Shown here in pieces: positions 21,151 to 29,841 of a stretch of 64,000 bases of DNA. This stretch comes from Parvularcula bermudensis HTCC2503 (GTDB taxonomy: Bacteria; Pseudomonadota; Alphaproteobacteria; Caulobacterales; Parvularculaceae), in contig NC_014414.1 in NCBI RefSeq assembly GCF_000152825.2, positions 2,170,001-2,234,000 on the forward strand, read 5' to 3'. A program made the position numbers and the translations under genes. A model generated the notes under the pieces. The model ran no database searches and was not told the DNA's origin. It saw only the letters and a program-made list of their open reading frames with translations. Within the stretch, counting starts at the first letter, position 1. Each line of letters opens with the position of its first letter.

Positions 21151-22440
21151 ATGCGTGACGCCGGGCGCATCGCCGCCGCGCTCGACGTCTTGGCGCAGTT
21201 CGAGGCGCGCCGCGTGCCGATCAAAGTGTGTTTGGCCGACTGGGCCCGCGGGGCCCGCTATGCGGGGGCAAAGGACCGCGCCTTTATCGGGGGGGTCGTC
21301 CATGATGCCCTCCGCTACCGAAGAAGTCTTGAGCTCGACACGCGCCCGCGTATCGGGATCGGGCGTGTCCTGATGACGCTATGGGGCTGGCCCGAGGCCC
21401 GGCTGGTCGAGGCCTTTGCCGAGACGCCGCATGGTCCCGGGGCGTTAAGCGCCGAGGAAATCGACGCCATCGCCGAAGGGGCAACCCTGGCCGCCCGAGA
21501 CGTTCGGCGGGACTGGCCTGAATTTGCCCTTCCCTTGCTCGAGCGGGTGAACGACAATCCGACGGCGGAGATTGAGGCCAATCGCGCCAGGGCGCCCGTG
21601 GATCTCAGAGTGAATACCTTAAGATCCGACCTGCCCCGCACGGAAAAGGCCCTGCGCGGTGAGGGGGCGGTGCCCGCCCCCCTTGCGGCCCTGGCCCTAA
21701 GATGCGCCGTCCCCGCCGCCGAGCGCCGGGGACCGGCGATCGAGATCACCCCTGCCTTTCAAAAAGGATGGGTCGAGATCCAGGACGAAGGCAGCCAGCT
21801 TGCCGCCCTCGCCATGGGCGACCTCGCCGGCGGTCAGATTCTCGATTTTTGCGCCGGGGCGGGCGGGAAAACCTTGGCCATGGCGGCTCACCTCGACAAT
21901 CGCGGTCAGGTCTTTGCCTATGACATCGACGCGCGGCGCTTAGCGCCCCTCTATGACCGAGCGCGGCGGGCGGGGGTGCGCAATGTGCAGGTTCTGTCCC
22001 CGACAAGTGACGCGGCGCGCCTTGGGGATCTCACGGGTAAAATGGATGGCGTTTTCGTCGACGCGCCTTGTTCCGGTGCTGGGACATGGCGGCGGCGCCC
22101 GGACACGAAGTGGCGTCTGACGCCCGACCAATTGGCGACACGGCAAGAGGAACAGGATCGGGTTCTCGACCAGGCAGAAGCCTTTGTCAGGCCCGGTGGT
22201 ATCCTTGTCTATGTCACCTGCTCGATCTTCGCCGAAGAGAATGAAGATCGGATCGCGGCCTTCCTCGATCGCCACCCGACCTATGATATCGAAGATCCAG
22301 GGGCGGCCATCACCGCCTCAGGGGGCGTCCATGCGGGCGCGGTATTGCCTCCCGCCGACGGGCGCGGTACGCTAAGGTTGAGCCCGGCAAAAACGGCCAC
22401 GGACGGCTTTGCCATTACCCGCCTGCGACGGCGCGGCTAA
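21151..22440 (+). CDS. rsmB: 16S rRNA (cytosine-967-C5)-methyltransferase RsmB-like
   Basis: 429 residues. An N-terminal NusB-like RNA-binding region (about 1-140) is followed by a class I RNA m5C methyltransferase domain. Visible motifs are QDEGSQLAAL, DFCAGAGGKTLAMAAHL (SAM), DAPCSGAGTWRRRPDTKW (motif IV Cys) and YVTCSIFAEENEDRI (catalytic Cys). GAGGA lies about 8 nt before ATG. It starts 33 bp after guaB on the same strand and is followed by a terminator at 22492. Its assignment within the RsmB/NSUN group is likely but not certain. Confidence 0.9.
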   Translation: MRDAGRIAAALDVLAQFEARRVPIKVCLADWARGARYAGAKDRAFIGGVVHDALRYRRSLELDTRPRIGIGRVLMTLWGWPEARLVEAFAETPHGPGALSAEEIDAIAEGATLAARDVRRDWPEFALPLLERVNDNPTAEIEANRARAPVDLRVNTLRSDLPRTEKALRGEGAVPAPLAALALRCAVPAAERRGPAIEITPAFQKGWVEIQDEGSQLAALAMGDLAGGQILDFCAGAGGKTLAMAAHLDNRGQVFAYDIDARRLAPLYDRARRAGVRNVQVLSPTSDAARLGDLTGKMDGVFVDAPCSGAGTWRRRPDTKWRLTPDQLATRQEEQDRVLDQAEAFVRPGGILVYVTCSIFAEENEDRIAAFLDRHPTYDIEDPGAAITASGGVHAGAVLPPADGRGTLRLSPAKTATDGFAITRLRRRG

Positions 22441-22491
22441 ATTCCGGGTTGGAAAAGCGTGAGAATGCCTCTAAGCCAGTGCTCATAGAGT

Positions 22492-22515
22492 TCGAACGGT
22501 GATGTTCGACTTTTT
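22492..22515 (+). terminator. rho-independent terminator after rsmB
   Basis: TCGAAC / GTTCGA, a 6-bp stem with a GGTGAT loop, is followed by CTTTTT. It is positioned 50 bp after the rsmB stop. Confidence 0.7.
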
Positions 22516-22703
22516 AAAATTCCTCATCTGATCTGATCATCGCCGCGACCGTGCTGCGGAAGAGCTTAGGCTGAGGATAGACGCCACCGAAGGGGGGCTC
22601 CCCGCTTCGATGGCGCAACTCCAGTACGGAGACCATGCAAGGCCCTGGCAGGATTGTTGTCATAAGGCCCCATGCGCAGTGAAGTGATGAAGAACGGAGT
22701 CCC

Positions 22704-23303
22704 ATGGCGCAAAATTCCAAACGCGGTCGCAATAGCAATCGTCGCCGACAGGGTGGAAACAACCCGAACCGATCATTTGATTCGACTGGTCCAGAGGTCA
22801 AGATTCGGGGTACAGCAACTCAAATTTACGATAAATATCAAGCTCTTGCCAGAGATGCCGCGTCCTCCGGGGACCGCATTCGCGCCGAAAGTTTGCTGCA
22901 ACATGCCGAGCATTATTTCCGCATGATGAAAGCGATGCAGACGGCCAGTGAAAAGGCGGAGGAGAACCGTCAAGCCAGCCAGGGCGATCGGAACGATCCC
23001 CAAGGCCATGACTCCCAGGGTCATGACGATTCTCAAACGGAAGACGAAGCGCCCACCGAGAAAAAGTCCCGCAGGAAAGAGAGCGATGAGACGTCCAATA
23101 AGGACGATCGCGATCAAGAGGGCGAGACTGCCGCTGAGTCCGATAGCGGAACGGACACCACCACCAATGGCGACCAAGAGGACCCAGCCCCGCGACGGCG
23201 GCGTCCCCGTCGTCGGCGCCAATCGGATGAGGCGAATGGCGACGAGACACCGCCAAAAGCCGATGAGACCCAGGACAACGACGAATCCGTTTCTGTCGCT
23301 TAA
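22704..23303 (+). CDS. DUF4167 domain protein, probable RNA-associated
   Basis: 199 residues. Residues 1-75 match the alphaproteobacterial DUF4167 pattern: a basic Asn/Arg-rich start (KRGRNSNRRRQGG), RSFDSTGPEVKIRGTA, and the helical AESLLQHAEHYFRMM. The remaining about 120 residues are low complexity, strongly acidic and polar (Asp, Glu, Gln, Thr), interrupted by the basic patch PRRRRPRRRR. The N-terminal basic segment suggests nucleic acid binding; the function is not established. It is preceded by a roughly 190-bp spacer after the rsmB terminator. Confidence 0.88.
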   Translation: MAQNSKRGRNSNRRRQGGNNPNRSFDSTGPEVKIRGTATQIYDKYQALARDAASSGDRIRAESLLQHAEHYFRMMKAMQTASEKAEENRQASQGDRNDPQGHDSQGHDDSQTEDEAPTEKKSRRKESDETSNKDDRDQEGETAAESDSGTDTTTNGDQEDPAPRRRRPRRRRQSDEANGDETPPKADETQDNDESVSVA

Positions 23304-23391
23304 GCGCATGTCGCGCCGATGAGAGAAGAGGAGCGGGTCTTGCTCCCCAGCGCAGAAAGCGGCAGCTTCCGGCGCCATAAGGAGAAGAATT

Positions 23392-24186
23392 ATGGTCGAT
23401 CTTTCGGGAACGCTGTTTGATTTGACGGGCAAGACGGCAATCGTTACCGGCGCCTCTCGCGGTATTGGCGAGGCCATTGCGCGCCGCCTCGCTCAGCACG
23501 GCGCCAATGTAACGATCTCCAGTCGGAAGATTGAGTCATGTGAAACTGTTGCGAGCAGCATTAACGAAGCCGAAGGGCGACAAGCAGCGCACGCGGTGGC
23601 GTGCAACATTTCCGACGAGGCGGCGCTCGAAAACCTCGTGAAGGAAACGAATGATGTGTTCGGACCAGTGGACATTCTGGTTTGCAACGCGGCGGTCAAT
23701 CCCGCCTTCGGCCCCTCAAAGGCCATTACCGATCAGCAGATCGATAAGATTTTTGATTGCAACATCAAAGCGAACCACAAATTGGCCCATCTCTGCCTGC
23801 CGCAGATGGAACAGCAGGGGGGCGGCGCCGTCGTCATCATCTCCTCCATCGCGGCGATGGTCGGCTCCTTGGGGATCGGGATGTATGGCGTCTCGAAGGC
23901 TGCCGACATGGCGATCGCCCGAAACCTCGCCGTTGAATACGGAAAGAAAAATATCCGTATCAATTGTATCAATCCGGGGATCGTGAAGACCTATTTCGCC
24001 GAAGCCCTCTGGAAAGACCCCAAGGTTGAGAAGGCGATGAGTGCAAGCATTCCCATGCGGCGCTTTGGGGAGCCCGATGAAATTGCCGGGGCCGCGGTAT
24101 TCCTGGCCAGCGAAGCCGCCCAGTGGATGAACGGACAATCCATCGTCATCGATGGAGGAACGGTCATCGGCGTCGGCAGCATGTAA
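23392..24186 (+). CDS. short-chain dehydrogenase/reductase
   Basis: 264-residue classical SDR. TGASRGIG at residues 19-26 binds NAD(P), NAAVNP is the strand-4 motif, the catalytic Ser is in VIISSIAAM, and Tyr-Lys is in MYGVSKAAD; the C-terminal part shows NCINPGIVKT. It resembles oxidoreductases of the FabG/DHRS4 group. The Arg after TGAS and the SSRK at the end of strand 2 suggest NADP. AAGGAG lies 7 nt before ATG. The substrate is unknown. queA follows 9 bp later. Confidence 0.92.
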   Translation: MVDLSGTLFDLTGKTAIVTGASRGIGEAIARRLAQHGANVTISSRKIESCETVASSINEAEGRQAAHAVACNISDEAALENLVKETNDVFGPVDILVCNAAVNPAFGPSKAITDQQIDKIFDCNIKANHKLAHLCLPQMEQQGGGAVVIISSIAAMVGSLGIGMYGVSKAADMAIARNLAVEYGKKNIRINCINPGIVKTYFAEALWKDPKVEKAMSASIPMRRFGEPDEIAGAAVFLASEAAQWMNGQSIVIDGGTVIGVGSM

Positions 24187-24195
24187 GCGCCTTGA

Positions 24196-25266
24196 ATGCG
24201 CGTCGATCTGTTCGATTACGATCTGCCCGAGGAGCAAATTGCCTTGGTCCCGCCGCCGGAGCGCGATGGGGCAAGGCTGCTCATCGTACCCCCGAATGGC
24301 CCCTTTGGCCATGATCTGATCGCCCATCTCGCCGAGCACTTTGGGCCCTCCGATGTCCTGATCCTCAATGACACCAAGGTCATTCCCGCAACCCTTGCCG
24401 GCATGCGTCCTGCACGCGATGTGGGCGGCGGCGATCCCGCAGGGGTCGGCATCGACATCACGCTGCTCAAATGCCTTGAGGAGCGAGACGACGGGGTGAG
24501 GTGGCAAGCCTTTGTGCGGCCGGCCAAACGGGTGCGGGCGGGCGATGACATCGAGATCGGACCTGTGACGGCGCGCGTGAAGCGCCGCGAGGGCGCCGAA
24601 GCGGTTCTCCATATCCCCCTGACGCCCAGCGCCTTTCAGTCGTTCCTCTACGATCATGGCACCATGCCCTTGCCCCCCTATATCGCGCGGAAGCGCGCCG
24701 TGGAGGTGAGCGATCAGGACCGTTATCAGACGGTTTTCGGCAAGCGGCCGGGATCGGTGGCCGCCCCAACGGCGGGCCTTCATTTCACGGATCGATTGCT
24801 CTCGGCGATTGCCGAACGGGGAGCGACGATCCTCAGGGTGACCCTCCATGTGGGGGCGGGGACGTTCCTGCCGATCACGGCGGCGGACTGCACAGATCAC
24901 CGTATGCATAGCGAATGGGGAGAAGTGTCTCCCCCGGTTGCAGAGCGCCTGCGCGCTGCGAAGGCAGGGGGAGAACGGATTACCTGCGTCGGCACGACAG
25001 CTTTGCGGATTGTGGAAACCGCCGCCCAATCGGGAGAGGTTCAAGCCTTTGCCGGGGAGACCGACATTTTCATCACCCCCGGCTTTTCGTTCCAATGTGC
25101 GGATCGGTTGCTCACCAATTTTCATCTGCCGCGATCGACCTTGCTGATGTTGGTCAGCGCTTTTTCCGGCCGGGAACGGATTCTCTCCGCCTATCGGGAG
25201 GCGATTAATGAGGGCTATCGCTTCTTCTCCTATGGCGATGCGTGCCTTCTCGAAAGGGTATCATGA
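24196..25266 (+). CDS. queA: S-adenosylmethionine:tRNA ribosyltransferase-isomerase
   Basis: Adds the epoxycyclopentanediol moiety to 7-aminomethyl-7-deazaguanine in tRNA, the penultimate step of queuosine synthesis. 356 residues with [12 protein letters not shown] at the start, [44 protein letters not shown] and [16 protein letters not shown], all family hallmarks. The stop overlaps the tgt start by 4 bp (ATGA), so the two queuosine enzymes are coupled. Confidence 0.97.
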   Translation: MRVDLFDYDLPEEQIALVPPPERDGARLLIVPPNGPFGHDLIAHLAEHFGPSDVLILNDTKVIPATLAGMRPARDVGGGDPAGVGIDITLLKCLEERDDGVRWQAFVRPAKRVRAGDDIEIGPVTARVKRREGAEAVLHIPLTPSAFQSFLYDHGTMPLPPYIARKRAVEVSDQDRYQTVFGKRPGSVAAPTAGLHFTDRLLSAIAERGATILRVTLHVGAGTFLPITAADCTDHRMHSEWGEVSPPVAERLRAAKAGGERITCVGTTALRIVETAAQSGEVQAFAGETDIFITPGFSFQCADRLLTNFHLPRSTLLMLVSAFSGRERILSAYREAINEGYRFFSYGDACLLERVS

Positions 25267-26384
25267 CGACGTTCGGGTATACGCTCCACGCGACCAGCGG
25301 GGCCGCTCGACGCGGCACGGTCACGACGCCGCGGGGACTTATTCAGACCCCGGCCTTTATGCCGGTGGGCACGGCGGCGACGGTCAAGGCGATGCAGGTG
25401 CGGGACGTCGCGGCAACTGGTGCCGAAATCATCCTCGGCAATACCTACCATCTGATGCTGCGGCCCAGTGCCGAGCGCATTGCCCGCCTTGGGGGACTGC
25501 ATCGCTTTATGGGGTGGGAGGGACCGATCCTCACCGATTCAGGGGGCTTTCAGGTCATGTCATTGGCGAAACTACGTCGTCTGACCGAAAAGGCTGTGAC
25601 GTTTCAAAGTCATATTGACGGCTCCCGCCATGAGCTATCCCCGGAGCGGTCCATCGAGATCCAAAACCTTCTTGGGTCTGATATTCAGATGCAACTTGAT
25701 GAGTGCCCGCCCTTTCCCATCGCCGAGGACGCCTCCCTTGAGAGCCTTGAGCTGTCCCTCAGATGGGCAAAAAGGTCTAAGGCGGCGTTCGACCACCTCG
25801 CCGATGACGGTCGGGCCTTGTTCGGAATCGTTCAGGGGTCGGTCTATCCGGACCAGCGGAAACGATCGGCGGAGGGGCTGATGGAGATTGGCTTCCCCGG
25901 CTATTCGGTCGGCGGACTGGCGGTTGGGGAAGGGCAGGGCGCTATGTTTGAGACCCTGGAGGTGACGACACCCCTGCTGCCCAGGGACAAGCCCCGCTAT
26001 CTGATGGGGGTCGGCAAGCCCGACGATCTGGTGGGGGCCGTGGCCCGCGGGATCGATATGTTCGACTGCGTATTGCCCACCCGGTCGGGCCGTCATGGCC
26101 AGGCCTTTACCTGGGACGGACCGATCAATATCAAAAATGCGACCTATCAAGACGATCCCACGCCCCTCGATCCTGAGAGTGACTGCCCCGCCTCACGGGA
26201 CTATGCGAAGGCCTATCTCAACCACCTCTTCAGAGCGGGGGAATATCTCGCAGCCACCTTATTGTCGTGGCACAATCTGGCGTTCTACCAAGCCCTGATG
26301 CAGCGTATGCGAACGGCGATCGAGGACGACCGGTTCGAGGCATTCGCCGCGGATTTCCTCAATCGCTATCGGTCATCATCCTAG
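25263..26384 (+). CDS. tgt: queuine/preQ1 tRNA-ribosyltransferase, atypical zinc site
   Basis: Exchanges G34 for preQ1 in tRNAs with GUN anticodons. 373 residues from ATG 25263, set by the 4-bp overlap with queA. The catalytic Asp is in [12 protein letters not shown], the nucleophilic Asp in [12 protein letters not shown], and substrate-binding GGLAVGEG is present. The usual zinc ligands read CxCxxC before the AYLxHL helix. Here the segment is [20 protein letters not shown], so only the middle Cys and the His remain. I recall similar CPA variants in other alphaproteobacteria, so this is probably functional. Confidence 0.95.
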   Translation: MTTFGYTLHATSGAARRGTVTTPRGLIQTPAFMPVGTAATVKAMQVRDVAATGAEIILGNTYHLMLRPSAERIARLGGLHRFMGWEGPILTDSGGFQVMSLAKLRRLTEKAVTFQSHIDGSRHELSPERSIEIQNLLGSDIQMQLDECPPFPIAEDASLESLELSLRWAKRSKAAFDHLADDGRALFGIVQGSVYPDQRKRSAEGLMEIGFPGYSVGGLAVGEGQGAMFETLEVTTPLLPRDKPRYLMGVGKPDDLVGAVARGIDMFDCVLPTRSGRHGQAFTWDGPINIKNATYQDDPTPLDPESDCPASRDYAKAYLNHLFRAGEYLAATLLSWHNLAFYQALMQRMRTAIEDDRFEAFAADFLNRYRSSS

Positions 26385-26582
26385 GGAAGCAATGCTTAGC
26401 TGCCGCAGGCCTGGGCTGGCGCTTTCGCCTATGTCCATCAGGGGGCGACGTCTCATCGCTGTGATCCCCGATCGAGGCATGGCCCAGAGGAAGCGTCATC
26501 AATCTTGCACAATAGAATAATAATGTAGAAAACTTGCCAGAGCACACGTTCGTTTTGGACCTCTCAGGGATGGGCGGAGACA

Positions 26583-27017
26583 ATGACAAAAGCGATATTC
26601 TTATCAGTAGGCCTCTTGTTTCTTGCGGCTTGCGGCGGTCCGAAAACATCTACGGGCGTTTCTTATGAGAACAAATCGAGTTCAGATATTCGATCAGGCT
26701 GCGCCGATATGTTGGAAGGCTATTCAAAGGCTATTCCTAACGAGGCAAAACGAAAGGCCGAAGAACGGCAGATCCGGCCCTGTTGCCGGGAGCTGGCCCA
26801 AAGCGCCAAGAAGCTGAGTGCGGAACAACGCGCTTATGCGTGGTATGACTTTCTGGTCGCTCAGAGCGGATCGATTTCCCCCAATCAATACGAGGCGGCC
26901 CTCGCTAAACGCGATGCGATCGGGGACGACTTCACGTCCGAGGAACGGAGGCCCGCCTTTCGCATGCGCTATACTGGCCTGACATGCATGTCGTCTCGCG
27001 CAAGAAAGAACCAATAA
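26583..27017 (+). CDS. small lipoprotein of unknown function
   Basis: 144 residues. A lipoprotein signal peptide ends at LAAC (Cys17). The mature part has no domain I recognise; it is helical, charged (Lys, Glu, Arg) and holds several Cys (SGCADM, RPCCREL, LTCMSS), so disulfides are possible in the periplasm. An AT-rich upstream region includes TTGCAC and could hold a promoter. It is convergent with a second Cys-containing lipoprotein gene, and a strong hairpin lies between them. Confidence 0.65.
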   Translation: MTKAIFLSVGLLFLAACGGPKTSTGVSYENKSSSDIRSGCADMLEGYSKAIPNEAKRKAEERQIRPCCRELAQSAKKLSAEQRAYAWYDFLVAQSGSISPNQYEAALAKRDAIGDDFTSEERRPAFRMRYTGLTCMSSRARKNQ

Positions 27018-27051
27018 ACCACATCGGTCACTGAATAGGGCACTACTGGTC

Positions 27052-27087
27052 GAGGACCGACGTCAACATATGTTGAGCGTCGTCCTC
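27052..27087. terminator. long hairpin between convergent lipoprotein genes
   Basis: GAGGACCGACGTCAACA pairs with TGTTGAGCGTCGTCCTC, with two single-base bulges and TCAACATATGTTGA at the tip. Neither side has a T-run; it may act as a bidirectional terminator or stabiliser. Confidence 0.45.
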
Positions 27088-27226
27088 CGATACCGCCCTC
27101 GCTGACCCAAAAAATCCCTGCGGCGCCTGTGTTACGCGCCCCTTGTCATTGTGTGCCTTCGCCCAAGACGATTGGGTGTGCCGCCGACATTTTTTGGCCC
27201 CTCGCTCGCAATGATGTCAGCGTGCC

Positions 27227-27559
27227 TCACAGCAAACATTTATCGATCGCCTGGGACCGTGCCTCACTACGTGTGCTCTTGGCAATTGCATTTGCGCGGT
27301 TGAAATCATCGACGGCATCCGCCGATCCCGAGTCGAGAAGGGCGAGATTGGCCTTGGCACTTTCAAGACCCGCCATTTCCGGCATGAAAGCGTTATAGCA
27401 TTGACAGTCTGCCTTGCTTTCAAAGCCCTGATCGGCCCATCCGCCGACATCTCGCGAGCACGTATTCACATAGGCCTTCTTCAGCGCCGATGGGCTTGAA
27501 TCCGACCCACAAGCGGAGACAAGCACCATGCAAATTGAAACGATCGCTGATCTATACAT
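27227..27559 (-). CDS. Cys-rich lipoprotein coupled to the carotenoid operon
   Basis: 110 residues from MYRSAIVSICMVLVSAC, a lipoprotein signal with Cys17. The start at 27559 is chosen for AGGAAGG 7 nt upstream and the signal peptide; the longer frame is rejected. The mature part holds further Cys residues (NTCSRD, DCQCYNAF, DKCLL), about five in all after Cys17. The family is not recognised. Its start lies 8 bp inside the end of crtZ on the same strand, so it is probably the last gene of the crt operon. Whether it has any role in pigment handling is unknown. Confidence 0.7.
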   Translation of the reverse strand: MYRSAIVSICMVLVSACGSDSSPSALKKAYVNTCSRDVGGWADQGFESKADCQCYNAFMPEMAGLESAKANLALLDSGSADAVDDFNRANAIAKSTRSEARSQAIDKCLL

Positions 27560-28106
27560 CTTGTACCTTCCTAAAGGGGGGAACACGGGGGTCTGACGAT
27601 GATGCCCCCTCCGCCGCAAGGGCGCGATGACGCTCCGCCCGAAACTGTCGTAGCTTTTCGCGTAAATGCCGGGGGTCAGGGGCGAGAACAAATCCAAAGC
27701 TGACATTGCCGCCTTGCGTCGTCACCGCGTGGTGCAGCTTGTGCGCTTGCACCAACCGGCGGAGATAGCCGCGCTTGGGCATGAAGTGCCAGGGCCAGCG
27801 CTGATGGACCAAACCATCATGCACAAAGGCATAGAGAAGACCGTAGAGCGTAATCCCAGCGGCGACATACCAGACCGGCGGCCAATAGAGATAGCCGACA
27901 ATAAACAGACCAAAGGCAAAGCTGCCGAACACAACGGCGAACAAGTCGTTCTTTTCAAACACCTTATCGTGGGGCTCGTGGTGATCGCGGTGCCAAGCCC
28001 ACCCCCACCCATGCATGATGTAGCGGTGGGCCCACCAGGCAAACCCCTCCATCAAGGCCGCCGATCCGAGAACAAGCGTGATTTTCTGCCAGAGTGCCAA
28101 GGTCAT
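27552..28106 (-). CDS. crtZ: beta-carotene hydroxylase
   Basis: Adds 3- and 3'-hydroxyls to beta-ionone rings. 184 residues, a membrane-embedded di-iron enzyme. The His motifs are HRYIMHG, HRDHHEPHDK, HDGLVHQRW and HKLHHA. Hydrophobic segments are near residues 5-25, 50-65 and 70-95. The start at 28106 is set by an ATGA overlap with crtW; a longer frame to 28163 is rejected. The C-terminus carries an approximately 30-residue polar tail (EGASSSDPRVPP). It acts with CrtW at the inner membrane. Confidence 0.95.
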   Translation of the reverse strand: MTLALWQKITLVLGSAALMEGFAWWAHRYIMHGWGWAWHRDHHEPHDKVFEKNDLFAVVFGSFAFGLFIVGYLYWPPVWYVAAGITLYGLLYAFVHDGLVHQRWPWHFMPKRGYLRRLVQAHKLHHAVTTQGGNVSFGFVLAPDPRHLREKLRQFRAERHRALAAEGASSSDPRVPPFRKVQDV

Positions 28107-28876
28107 GGCCCTGTCCTTTTTCTCCGGTCCCGTTCCCATCCCCCTCGCTGCGGCAGACGCCACCAGGGCTCATGGGGAAAGAGATGATGTTCGTGATGAT
28201 AGCCCCCAAAATGATAACACGTCACCAGGGACAGCATATAGGGGGACCGGACCGACCGGGCGCGATGATGATCCGCAAACCCCTGGCGCTCATGGCGGTG
28301 AGGCAGGAACGTCCCGAAATAGAAGAGCTGCCCCGCCGAGAGGAGGGCGGGCACCCCATAGAACAAAACGATATTGACCGGGTTCGCCCCAAGCACCAGC
28401 CAATAGGTGAACACCACGGCATTGACGGTCAAAAAGGGTCGCCACCCGAAATATCGCCGAAAGAACGCGCCGAACCAGGGTAACGGCCGGTCTGGGCTGT
28501 CCACGGAAAAATCCGGGTCCGCCGCCGTTCCCGGCGAACGATGATGCCGATGATGCGCCGCGGCCATGCGATCAAAATCAAAGCCGGCATAAAGCGTCAT
28601 GCACAAACGCCCCATGGCCCGATTGAACGCCGGACGGCCTGGCGCCAGCGACCCATGAATCGCATCGTGACTGATGATGAAGAGCCCTACGCTCAGCCAG
28701 CTTTGAAGAAGGATGATAACCGGCGCCAAGGCCAAGACGATCGGATCGAGCGGAGCGAAAAACACAAACCCGATATGCATAAAGACCCACGCCGCGATGA
28801 TCGCCCCGGCAAGGCTCAAGCCCCAAAGGGCCTGGCGTACAGGGATTGTGGTCTGAGGGCGGGGGGAAGCCGTCAC
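28103..28876 (-). CDS. crtW: beta-carotene ketolase, CrtW type
   Basis: Introduces 4-keto groups into beta-ionone rings, giving canthaxanthin and, with CrtZ, astaxanthin. The His boxes are HDAIHG, HHRHH and HHEHH, and the PWFGAFFRRYFGWR and GTFLPHRH segments match the family. I place the start at GTG 28876, which overlaps the crtB stop as GTGA and gives 257 residues, close to the usual 240-260. An in-frame ATG at 28957 would overlap crtB by 85 bp and add 27 residues; it cannot be excluded. The end overlaps crtZ by 4 bp. Confidence 0.93.
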   Translation of the reverse strand: MTASPRPQTTIPVRQALWGLSLAGAIIAAWVFMHIGFVFFAPLDPIVLALAPVIILLQSWLSVGLFIISHDAIHGSLAPGRPAFNRAMGRLCMTLYAGFDFDRMAAAHHRHHRSPGTAADPDFSVDSPDRPLPWFGAFFRRYFGWRPFLTVNAVVFTYWLVLGANPVNIVLFYGVPALLSAGQLFYFGTFLPHRHERQGFADHHRARSVRSPYMLSLVTCYHFGGYHHEHHLFPHEPWWRLPQRGGWERDRRKRTGP

Positions 28877-29838
28877 GTCGCCGGTCGGGTCCACAATTTC
28901 GGCCGCTCCGGTGGGGCGAGGAAGAACATCGATTTCGAGCCAGCCCCTTGGAGACATCCAAGGCCCGCCAGGGCCAATTTACGACGCCGACTGGTCCGGG
29001 CACGAACATCCCACGCCGCCCGGCCACGGGCGCGCACGACCCGCCCGATATCGCGGTAGACGCCGCGGGCCGCCGCCACCGCGAACCCTGCACGGATCGG
29101 CAAACGGCGAACGCCGGGCCCCGCAGAGCGATAATATTTATCGGCCTCGTCGAGCAGCGTTTGGGCCACTCGCCACACGCGCTCGCGATTGGCGGGATCG
29201 CGTACCACCGCAGGGGTCGGCACCAAGCCCTCACGCCACAAAAGGTCCGTTGGCAGATAAATTCGCTCTATATGCGCATCGTCGATGACGTCACGGCAGA
29301 TATTGGTCAGCTGGAAGGCAATCCCAAGGTCGGAGGCGCGGTTGAGCGTATTGTCGTCCTCCGGATCGACGCCCATGATGATCGCCATCATCACGCCGAC
29401 AACGCCAGCGACATGATAGCAATATTCGAGCAGCGCTTCGAGATCGTCATAGGCGCGCTGGTCGACATCCATCTCGAACCCTCGAAGCAGGGCGAGGGGG
29501 TGGACGGCCGGCATATCCGTCGCGGCCACCACTTCTCGCAAGGCTGCAAAGGGAAGGGCGGCAACATCCCGCCCTTCGATGGCGGCGAGGGTATTGCGGT
29601 GGAGATAGTCGAGGTCCTTTGCCCGCGGAATATGCGCCGCCGGATCATGGGGCGCGGCATCGAACCCGAGATTTTGGCCATCAATCACATCGTCGCAATA
29701 GCGGCACCAGCTATACAGCATCTGGGCATGACGCCTCATATTCGGGCGGAAGAGGAGCGACGCCAAGGCGAAGCTCTTCGATCCCTTGGAGATCGTCGCC
29801 TCGGCGTGCTCAGCTATGGTCTCAATATCGCTACTCAC
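28873..29838 (-). CDS. crtB: phytoene synthase
   Basis: Condenses two geranylgeranyl diphosphates to phytoene. 321 residues with the two Asp-rich substrate motifs YCDDVIDG (about residues 46-53) and NICRDVIDD (about 180-188), and the GFEMDV and CYHVAGVVGVMM helices of trans-isoprenyl synthases. It starts 4 bp after the crtI stop. The C-terminal about 20 residues (APPERPKLWTRPAT) are a disordered tail shared with the start of crtW in another frame. GGPP synthase (crtE) is not in the window. Confidence 0.95.
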   Translation of the reverse strand: MSSDIETIAEHAEATISKGSKSFALASLLFRPNMRRHAQMLYSWCRYCDDVIDGQNLGFDAAPHDPAAHIPRAKDLDYLHRNTLAAIEGRDVAALPFAALREVVAATDMPAVHPLALLRGFEMDVDQRAYDDLEALLEYCYHVAGVVGVMMAIIMGVDPEDDNTLNRASDLGIAFQLTNICRDVIDDAHIERIYLPTDLLWREGLVPTPAVVRDPANRERVWRVAQTLLDEADKYYRSAGPGVRRLPIRAGFAVAAARGVYRDIGRVVRARGRAAWDVRARTSRRRKLALAGLGCLQGAGSKSMFFLAPPERPKLWTRPAT

Positions 29839-29841
29839 CGT

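Noticed and set aside
23716-25125. 469-residue frame on the minus strand over the SDR and queA
   Set aside because: It lies opposite two clear genes, has no family features and is explained by high GC at third codon positions.
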